Positions 31,601 through 43,000 of a DNA stretch of 64,000 bases are shown here, in pieces (positions within the stretch are counted from its first letter, which is position 1; every line of letters starts with the position of its first letter). Under the pieces are notes generated by a model. It was not told where the DNA came from and searched no databases. It was given only the letters and a program-made list of their open reading frames with translations. Both the position numbers and the translations under genes were made by a program. The stretch is from Archivesica marissinica (taxonomy: Eukaryota; Mollusca; Bivalvia; Venerida; Vesicomyidae), in assembly GCA_014843695.1 (NCBI GenBank), contig CM026398.1:20507594-20571593 (forward strand). Direction: 5' to 3'.

Positions 31601-34181
31601 CAGAACATCAGCATTTGTCAGCAGCACGACAGAACATCAACATGTGTCACCAGCACGACAGAAAATCAACATTTGTCACCAGCACGACAGAACATCAACA
31701 TTTGTCATCACGACAGAACATCAACATTTGTCATCACGACAGAACATCAACATTTGTCAACACGACAGAACATCAACATTTGTCAACACGACAGAACATC
31801 AATATTTGTCAACACGACAGAACATCAACATTTATCAACACGACAGAACATCAACATTATCAACACGACAGAACATCAACATTTGTCAACACGACAGAAC
31901 ATCAACATTTATCAACACGACAGAACGTCAACATTTGTCACCAGCACGACAGAACGTCAACATTTGTCAACACGACAGAACGTCAACATTTGTCAACACG
32001 ACAGAACGTCAACATTTGTCACCAGCACGACAGAACATCAACATTTGTTACCACGACAGAACATCAACATTTATCACCACGACAGAACATCAACATTTGT
32101 CACCAGCACGACAGAACATCAACATTTATCAACACGACAGAACATCATCATTTGTCACCAGCACGACAGAACATCAACATTTATCACCAGCACGACAGAA
32201 CATCAACATTTGTCACCAGCACGACAGAACATCAACATTTATCAACACGACAGAACATCATCATTTGTCACCAGCACGACAGAACATCAACATTTATCAA
32301 CACGACAGAACATCAACATTTGTCACCAGTACGACAGAACGTCAACATTTATCAACACGACATAACATCAACATTTATCAACACGACAGAACATCAACAT
32401 TTGTCAACACGACAGAACATCAACATTTGTCAACACGACAGAACATCAACATTTGTCACCAGCACGACAGAACATCAACATTTGTCACCAGCACGACAGA
32501 ACATCAACATTTGTCATCAGTACGACAGAACATCAACATTTGTCATCAGTACGACAGAACATCAACATGTGTCACCACGACAGAACATCAACATTTGTCA
32601 CCACGACAGAACATCAGCATTTGTCAGCAGCACGACAGAACATCAACATTTGTCACCAGCACGACAGAAAATCAACATTTGTCACCAGCACGACAGAACA
32701 TCAACATTTGTCATCACGACAGAACATCAACATTTGTCATCACGACAGAACATCAACATTTGTCACCAGCACGACAGAACATCAACATTTGTCATCACGA
32801 CAGAACATCAACATTTGTCATCACGACAGAACATCAACATTTGTCACCAGCACGACAGAACATCAACATTTGTTACCACGACAGAACATCAACATTTATC
32901 ACCAGCACGACAGAACATCAACATTTGTCACCACGACAGAACATCAACATGTGTCATCACGACAGAACATCAACATTTGTCACCAGCACGACAGTACATC
33001 AACATGTGTCACCAGCACGACAGAACATCAACATTTGTCACCACGACAGAACATCAACATTTGTCAACACGACAGAACATCAACATTTGTCAACACGACA
33101 GAACATCAACATTAATTTTATCACCACGACATAACGTCAACATGTGTCACCAGCACGACAGAACATCAACATTTGTCACCAGCACGACAGAACATCAACA
33201 TTTGTCACCAGCACGACAGAACATCAACATTTGTCACAAGCACGACAGAACATCAACATTTGTCACCAGCACGACAGAACATCAACATTTGTCACCAGCA
33301 AGACAGAACATCAACATTTGTCATCACGATAGAACATCAACATTTGTCATCACGACAGAACATCAACATTTGTCACAAGCACGACAGAACATCAACATTT
33401 GTCACCAGCACGACAGAACATCAACATTTGTCACCAGCAAGACAGAACATCAACATTTGTCAACACGACAGAACATCAACATTTGTCATCACGACAGAAC
33501 ATCAACATTTGTCAACACGACAGAACATCAACATTTGTCATCACGACAGAACATCAACATTTGTCACCAGCACGACAGAACATCAACATTTGTCACCATG
33601 ACAGAACATCAACATTTGTCATCACGACAGGACGTCAACATTTGTCACCAGCACGACAGAACGTCAACATTTGTCAACACGACAGATCGTCAACATTTGT
33701 CACCACGACAGAACGTCAACATTTGTCACCACGACAGAACATCAACATTTGTCACCACGACAGAACATCAACATTTGTCATCACGACAGAACGTCAACAT
33801 TAGTCAACACGACATAACGTCAACATTTGTCAGCACGACAGAACGTCAACATTTGTCAACACGACATAACGTCAACATTTGTCAACACGACAGAACGTCA
33901 ACATTTGTCAACACGACAGAATGTCAACATTTGTCAACACGACAGAATGTCAACATTAGTCAACACGACAGAACGTCAACATTTGTCAACACGACAGAAC
34001 GTCAACATTTGTCACCAGCATGACAGAACGTCAACATTAGTCAACACGACAGAACGTCAACATTAGTCAACACGCCAGAACGTCAACAATTGTTAACACG
34101 TAAGCTCGACAACATTACATTTTGTCAAAACGACAGAACGTCAACATTTGTCACCATGACAGAACGTCAACATTTGTCGCA
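28606..34181. repeat. 26/29-bp satellite-like minisatellite, about 200 units
   Basis: The basic unit is ACGACAGAACATCAACATTT plus GTCAAC (26) or GTCACCAGC (29). Units at both edges are the most diverged (for example CTCGACAACA), as usual in arrays that expand from the middle. The plus strand of the unit has no stop in any frame. One frame therefore stays open for 1788 codons (28657-34023), encoding a His/Thr/Gln/Asn-rich repeat. I annotate it as repeat, not gene. Confidence 0.97.
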
Positions 34182-34216
34182 TGCACACACCCACGCACGT
34201 GATTGCGACGCACGTA

Positions 34217-34256
<40 letters not shown>

Positions 34257-34257
34257 C
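34182..34257. repeat. CACA and ACGC microsatellite at the array edge
   Basis: ACACACCCACGCACG followed by about ten ACGC units, directly after the last 26-bp unit. Confidence 0.93.
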
Positions 34258-34912
34258 AATATTTTTGATTTCATTTGTTTACTGGAATACTCGTGTAACA
34301 ATAGTTTTATAATGAGCACAATTACATTTAGCAACCTTTTTATAAAGTGTGACAGTGATTTTGAACAGGGATACATCCTTAAGTAGAAGTAGTAGGCAAA
34401 GTTTCCCTTAAATGTATCAATTCTTCAACAACTGACACCGTTCATATCATCCAGTCACAAGAAACACATTCATTTTTATTCAGGCTAATGTTGGTGTCAT
34501 GATGCGTCGTAGTTTGCTATTTCACTTACGGCCATAGACAGAGATAGTATGTGAGAACAGCTATCTACACAGCAATCATACATCACCGCCGAGCGGTAAA
34601 CTTTTACCCTCTGTGCACGTGAGCGTATGATTCATAAATAAACAACGTTTATTGTAATGTTGGACTTTAGTTGTTTTATATGCCAGGGCACGTTTGACTG
34701 TCGATTATATATCTCTCCTTGCTATTATATATAAACACTTGCTCAGGAATTTACAAATAGTATACAAGTTCTGTACAAAATAAAACTCACGTTGGAGCAG
34801 ACAGTTTCCATTTCCTGCTATTAATCACCTGGAAATAATTAACTAGTGTTAGTTCCAATAGAGAAAGGCAGACATTGAATTCCTGGGAAATCTAAAATTA
34901 ATAATCATAAAC
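34258..34912. promoter_or_regulatory. upstream region of the secreted-protein gene; TATA-like at 34726
   Basis: TATATATAAA at 34726-34735 lies 178 bases before the ATG at 34913 and could be a core promoter element. In AT-rich DNA this is weak evidence. No other element is recognised. Confidence 0.3.
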
Positions 34913-37900
34913 ATGTTGGAATGTTGTGTTTATTTAGTCGCCATATTGACCGTTATATACGGATGCTCGGAACCAGACGGCGGTTACAGAGAGCCGACGC
35001 CGGCTGATAATGTTCATTTCGCAACACACGTGATAGTTGGCAAAGTAACCAAATTGATCCGACCGGACCCGATGTTCGGAGAGATGTATTTGAACAGCAC
35101 GTATGGTGCCATGGTAACGGTCCAGTGTAGCTACAAAGGAGGCCCGTTACCAGGCCAAATCCAGATTGGCGGTGCAGGTATACATAGTTTGTCTTTTAAT
35201 TATACAAACAGACGGATCTGTAATCCAGTGGTTAACACGTTGGACTGGTAATCCAGGGATCGCAGGTTCGATCCCCCGTCTGACCCTAATAAAATTAACA
35301 GTCTTTCAGATGGGACGTTAAACCGAGGTCTCGTGTCGGTGCTTTACATCGTGCACATAAAAGAACCAGAGGAGACTCTGGAATGGGTCTCTGTCTGTAT
35401 CCTCCAAAAATTTAAAATGCGTAATCTCTTCAGGAGGCGTCGCTCATATGGGCAACCGGTAGCGACGATAAATAAACGTAAAACACACTAATTATACACA
35501 CAAGAGGGTGATCCACATGAGGTAAGGATGGATATTCTTACAAACCATGACTGTGTAAAACATTGACATAAACTGTTTTTATGGTTGATAATAAGTTCAA
35601 AAATGTGATCGGCTTATCATTGCTTCTAAATGATTAAATACAGTTACAGTCTACATCCGTCATGTCGAATCCCGTCGGACCGAACAAAATACTTCGACAT
35701 AACCAAGTTTGATTTAACGAAATTCGATATAAACAGAACCAGTTATATGTAAAATAATAGTGTCTGAAACGGGACTTTGATCCGACTTCGAGATAACCGG
35801 AGAATTCGACATAACCGACTTTGACATAGCGGATGTAGACTGCACGTGTATTATAAGACTGCAAATATAATATAACGTATTGCTTTACACATAGTCCCTT
35901 AATAAAATCATTGTTATACATTATGTGTTATAAAGTATGTGAGATAATGTATGTGTTATAAAGTATGTGAGATAATGTATGTGTTATAAAGTATGTGAGA
36001 TAATGTATGTGTTATAAAGTATAATGTATGTGTTATAAAGTATAATGTATGTGTTATAAAGTATGTGAGATAATGTATGTGTTATAAAGTATGTGAGATA
36101 ATGTATGTGTTATAAAGTATGTGAGATAATGTCTGTGTTATAAAGTATGTGAGATAGTCTGTGAGATAATGTATGTGTTATAAAGTATGTGAGATAGTCT
36201 GTGAGATAATGTATGTGTTATAAAGTCTGTGAGATAGTCTGTGAGATAATGTATGTGTTATAATGTCTGTGAGATAGTCTCTGAGATAATGTATGTGTTA
36301 TAAAGTCTGTGAGATAGTCTGTGAGATAATGTATGTGTTGTAAAGTATGTGAGATAATGTATGTGTTATAAAGTATGTGAGATAATGTATGTGTTATAAA
36401 GTCTGTGAGATAATGTATGTGTTATAAAGTATGTGAGATAATGTATGTGTTATAAAGTATGTGAGATAATGTATGTGTTATAAAGTATGTGAGATAATGT
36501 ATGTGTTATAAAGTATGTGAGATAATGTATGTGTTATAAAGTATGTGAGATCATGTCTGTGTTATAAAGTTTGTGAGATAATGTATGTGTTATAAAGTCT
36601 GTGAGATAATGTATGTGTTATAAAGTATGTGAGATAATGTATGTGTTATAAAGTATGTGAGATAATGTCTGTGTTATAAAGTATGTGAGATAATGTATGT
36701 GTTATAAAGTATGTGAGATAATGTATGTGTTATAAAGTATGTGAGATAATGTATGTGTTATAAAGTATGTGAGATCATGTCTGTGTTATAAAGTTTGTGA
36801 GATAATGTATGTGTTATAAAGTCTGTGAGATAATGTATGTGTTATAAAGTATGTGAGATAATGTATGTGTTATAAAGTATGTGAGATCATGTCTGTGTTA
36901 TAAAGTGTGTGAGATAATGTATGTGTTATAAAGTCTGTGAGATAATGTATGTGTTATGAAGTATGTGAGATAATGTATGTGTTATAAAGTATGTGAGATA
37001 ATGTCTGTGTTATAAAGTATGTGAGATAATGTATGTGTTATAAAGTATGTGAGATAATGTCTGTGTTATAAAGTCAGTGAGATAACATCGGTGTTATAGT
37101 ATGTGAGATAATATTGGTGTTATTGTCAGTGAGATAATATCGGTGTTATAAAGTCATGATCATGACATATACTAAAGGTATTGAAGTCCGAAAACCACGA
37201 GTAAAATAAGCTTAGCATTAGTTTATACAAATTTATTATAGCTCGATTGCGAAACAAGTTCTTACAACTTATATTAATTACTCTCAAGACCTCGTTCCTG
37301 ATGGAATCCATCGCCACGAGGGTGAGAGAAGAGGCAATGTGGAATTTAAGTGCATTGCCTATTGACATAATCGTAACGGCCCCAGCGGGGCTCGAACTCC
37401 AGACCTTTCGCATCTGAAGCGAACACGCTACTACTGCGCTATTACGACTTCCACTTAGTATTAAAATATATAATTAAAAGAAATTCCGTTGCACATATTA
37501 ATATTCTGAATTATAATAAATGGGACTTGAAGCTACACCATTAATTCTGTATTATATAGCTATCGAACGTGGAAGATATCAAAACATACCCAGAAATAAA
37601 GAACGAATATGTATATATTGCAATACAGGCATGATAGAAAGTGAATATCATTTCCTTCTTATATGTCCGAAATTTAGAGATCTTAGACAGAAATATTTAA
37701 AACATTATTACTATACATTATATCAACTATTAATAAATTCAATAATTTAATGTCACAAAAATCAAAAACTATTGGTAGAAATTTAGCAAAATACATATAT
37801 TTCGCAAATGTATATAGACACTAAAATTAGTATAAGCAGAGAGTATATTAACATCTTGCTCTTTTGTAAATCCATGTCGTTACCTACATACATATGGTAT

Positions 37901-40011
37901 GAATGTATGAATGTTTAATGCAATAAAGGTATTGTTGTTGTTGTTGTCGTTGTCGTCGTCGTCTTTGATGTTGTTGTTGTTGTTGTTGTCGTCGTCGTCG
38001 TTGTCGTTGTCGTCGTTGTTGTTGTTGATGATGATGTTATATATGTATACTCTAGGACATAGAAAACGCACACTTCGGATAAGTGTGTTTTACATGAAAA
38101 ACAATAACTATATAAATACATAGTTTGAAACATTTTGGAATATTTTTAGTTGTTCAGTTTGTGTTTTGTAATAAAGATGTGATATATATTTGATGGAATC
38201 CTTCGTATTTCGTTTTCATGTAATAATAATCATATAATGCAGGTGTGCGTTTTCTATGTCCTCTAGTATATAATGTAGGTGTACGTTTTCTATGTCCTCT
38301 AGTATATAATGTAGGTGTACGTTTTCTATGTCCTCTAGTATATAATGTAGGTGTATGTTTTCTATATCCTCTATTATATAATAGGTGTATGTTTTCTATG
38401 TCCTCTAGTATATAATGTAGGTGTACGTTTTCTATGTCCTCTAGTATATAATGTAGGTGTGCGTTTTCTATGTCCTCTAGTATATAATGTAGGTGTACGT
38501 TTTCTATGTCCTCTAGTATATAGTGTAGCTGTACGTTTTCTATGTCCTCTAGTATATAATGTAGGTGTGCGTTTTCTATGTCCTCTAGTATAGCTGCAAT
38601 TGCGTTTTTATATTGTTACCTTGAAGATGTATGTACCTAACGTGTTACATAGACATACAACGTGTTACAAATGAACTGAGGTAGTATATATACACACACC
38701 GGATTCACAGCAATCTTTGTAAACTTGTTAGTTTATTTACCAGCGTCAACCCATATTTCAAAATGATGTGTCAACGTTGTCAGTGAGCTGGTATTTTATA
38801 GATGTGTCACTGTATCTTACAATTGCTTTCATAACACTTAGTTTTTATTGCTAATAGTATGCGTGAACTATGCCAAACAGTACATTTCGCCAGATTTATT
38901 ACATATAGAAGACTAATGTTTGCGAGATAAAAAAAAAATTAGAAGAGAAGGGTCTCCGTCGCCGAGTGCGTAAGATGTGGTTTATCCGCGTGCCCGTCTG
39001 CGCTTGAAATACTGTCATCCTCCCTCAATGATAGCTGGAAATTCGCCATATGACCTAACTTGTTGGTCAAGCACAAACAAACAAACAACATTAATTATTA
39101 GTACAGGAAAGAACAGAATGAAACATTTTTGTTTAAACTTTATGTATGTTACAACGATTACGAAGCAAGTTCTAACAACTTATATTAATCACTCACGTTG
39201 GGCTGATGAAAGCGTATATGTGGTCATTCGTGTGGGAGGAAACCGGAGTACCCGGAGAAAACTCACCTGTCCGATCTGGCGACCATCGTACCATCTCACA
39301 TACTTCCCGGTCCGAGGATCGAACCCGGGTTGCATTGGTGAGAAGCGAATTAATACAACTTATATTAATCACTCTTGATACTGTATTCCTGATGGAATTC
39401 ATCGCCACGAGGGAGAGAAAAGAGGCAATGTGGAATTTAAATGCATTGCCTAAGGGCACAATCGTAACGGCTACAGCTGGGCGCGAACTCGGGGCCTTTC
39501 GCACCTGAAGCCAACGCTCTACCACTGCGCTATCACGACTTCCACTTCACGCATGTTTCTGATTCGTTCTCACATATTTAAGCAATATTGTATGTCTTGA
39601 ATGCAGAAGTCGCCATTTATTTTATCACATTTTCGATTAGGAGCACAGTGCGTGATATATTGCAATACATATATGTTATTCAATGGGAGAAATTGCCACC
39701 AGACGGATATGCAGTCCAGTGGTAACACGCTGGACTGGAATCCAGGAATCGTAGATTTCCCCCAACACAAACTCATGGATTGTAAATTAGACTATATTTG
39801 AAATAGTAACATGAAAGCATTACATGTATAAATACTCCGGAAATATCCAGCAATTTATATGAACATAGTGATTATTAATTAGATCTACAGCGAATTTGAA
39901 CAATGTCTACATGTAGACTATATATCGGAAAAAACCTATTCAATCGTATTATTTTGAAAATATATTCAATTATGTTGTTACTACTGTGTAAACTGTTTCT
40001 AAATAAAAGTA

Positions 40012-40044
<33 letters not shown>

Positions 40045-43000
40045 ACAATACGTATCCAAAGAGCTGACCAATGGCTGCTTTGAACGTACCTTTAATACAT
40101 GAGATTGTGTCATGTTGTTTGTGTTATTTCAGGTTTTATACCTGGTCACTGCACCTCGAAGGACCTGAAGAAGGAGAATAATTACATCTTATTCTTATAT
40201 GAAAAGAAACTGAACGATGACATGTATGAACAATCCCAGACTGCAGTGCTAAAAGATAACATAATGGCGTATTTACACGTGTGTGAGCTAAACATACAGT
40301 ATCCAATGAGTATGTATCTGTATCTGTAACTATATGTAGAAACTTAAACATGCAGTATCCAATGGGTATGTATCTGTAACTATATGTAGAAACCTAAACA
40401 TGCAGTATACAATGGGTATGTATCTGTAACTATATGTAGAAACCTAAACATACAATATCCAATGGGTATGTATCTGTAACTATATGTAGAAACCTAAACA
40501 TGCAGTATACAATGGGTATGTATCTATAACTATATGTAGAAACCTAAACATGCAGTATACAATGGGTATGTATCTGTAACTATATGTAGAAACCTAAGCA
40601 TGCAATATACAATGGGTATGTATCTGTAACTATATGTAGAAACTTAAACATGCAGTATACAATGGGTATGTATCGTATCTGTAACTATATGTAGAAACCT
40701 AAGCATGCAGTATCCAATGGGTATGTATCTGTAACTATATGTAGAAACCTAAACATGCAGTATACAATGGGTATGTATCTGTATACTATATGTAGAAACC
40801 TAAACATGCATTATCCAATGGGTATGTATCTGTATCTATATGTAGAAACCTAAGCATGCAGTATCCAATGGGTATGTATCTGTATCTGTATCTATATGTA
40901 GAAACCTAAACATGCAGTATCCAATGGGTATGTATCTGTAACTATATGTAGAAACCTAAACATGCAGTATCCAATGGGTATGTATCTGTATCTGTAACTA
41001 TATGTAGAAACCTAAACATGCATTATCCAATGGGTATGTATCTGTATCTATATGTAGAAACCTAAGCATGCAGTATCCAATGGGTATGTATCTGTATCTG
41101 TATCTATATGTAGAAACCTAAACATGCAGTATCCAATGGGTATGTATCTGTATCTGTATCTATATGTAGAAACCTAAGCATGCAGTATCCAATGGGTATG
41201 TATCTGTATCTGTATCTATATGTAGAAACCTAAACATGCAGTATCCAATGGGTATGTATCTGTATCTGTAACTATATGTAAACACCTAAACATGCATTAT
41301 CCAATGAGTATGTATCTGTAACTATATGCAGAAATTTAAACATGCATTATCCAATGGGTACGTATCTGTAACTATATGTAAAAACCTAAACATGCAGTAT
41401 ACAATGGGTACGTATCTGTATCTGTAACTATATTTAGAAACCTAAACATGCAGTATACAATGGGTACGTATCTGTATCTGTAACTATATGTAGAAACCGA
41501 AACATGCAGTATACAATGGGTACGTATCTGTAGCTATATGTAGAAACCTAAACATGCAGTATACAATGGGTATGTATCTATAACTATATGTAGAAACCTA
41601 AACATGCAGTATACAATGGGTATGTATCTGTAACTATATGTAGAAACCTAAACATGCAATATACAATGGGTATGTATCTGTAACTATATGTAGAAACCTA
41701 AACATGCAGTATACAATGGGTACGTATCTGTATCTGTAACTATATTAGAAACCTAAACATGCAGTATACAATGGGTACGTATCTGTATCTGTAACTATAT
41801 GTAGAAACGAAACATGCAGTATACAATGGGTACGTATCTGTAACTATATGTAGAAACCTAAACATGCAGTATACAATGGGTATGTATCTGTAACTATATG
41901 TAGAAACCTAAACATGCAGTATCCAATGAGTATGTATCTGTATCTGTAACTATATGTAGAAACTTAAACATGCAGTATCCAATGGGTATGTATCTGTATC
42001 TGTAACTATATGTAGAAACTTAAACATGCAGTATACAATGGGTATGTATCTATAACTATATGTAGAAACCTAAACATGCAGTATCCAATGAGTATGTATC
42101 TGTATCTGTAACTATATTTAGAAACCTAAACATGCAGTGTACAATGGGTATGTATCTATAACTATATGTAGAAACCTAAACATGCAGTATCCAATGAGTA
42201 TGTATCTGTATCTGTAACTATATGTAGAAACTTAAACATGCAGTGTACAATGGGTATGTATCTGTATCTGTAACTATATGTAGAAACTTAAACATGCAGT
42301 ATCCAATGGGTATGTATCTGTAACTATATGTAGAAACCTAAACATGCAGTATCCAATGGGTATGTATCTGTATCTGTAACTATATGTAGAAACCTAAACA
42401 TGCAGTATCCAATGGGTATGTATCTGTAACTATATGTAGAAACCTAAACATGCAGTATCCAATGGGTATGTATCTATAACTATATGTAGAAACCTAAACA
42501 TACAATATCCAATGGGTATGTATCTGTATCTGTATCTGTAACTATATGTAGAAACCAACACTGGCATATTACATCGGGAGAGAGTGCGTGCAATTGTTTT
42601 GTAAGACTGTTGACGCGTTGTCTTGGAGGCTTCCAGTGTTGAGCGCTGGTGATGTCGTCGTCTAGATGGTTCCACTTTACTATTGTTTTGTTAAAGAATG
42701 AATGTCTGTATTAATCGCTGTTTGTCTATTTGCCGATGAAGCACATTGAATTTTAGTGACCTGCTTTTCAATACTATTTTTGGCGTCCAACTGAGGACAT
42801 TATTTATCTCTGATGCGTCTCTTAGGCATATGGTTATCTAGTTACTCACTGTTATTTATTGCAGTACCATACTGTAATATGTTTTGTGATAGAAACATTA
42901 CACATACCCTCTCCCCCTGGATCTTGTATAGGTATACCAGTCGTTTGAACTCCCGACGTTGGAGGCTCATTTGGTCATGCAGCATCCGTGCTATGCATCC

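Noticed and set aside
28657..34023. 1788-codon frame as a real giant protein
   Set aside because: The repeat unit lacks stops in all plus frames, so length alone is not evidence; kept only as a finding to test.
28606..34181. CRISPR array
   Set aside because: No distinct repeat/spacer alternation; units vary by substitution throughout, and the window is eukaryotic.
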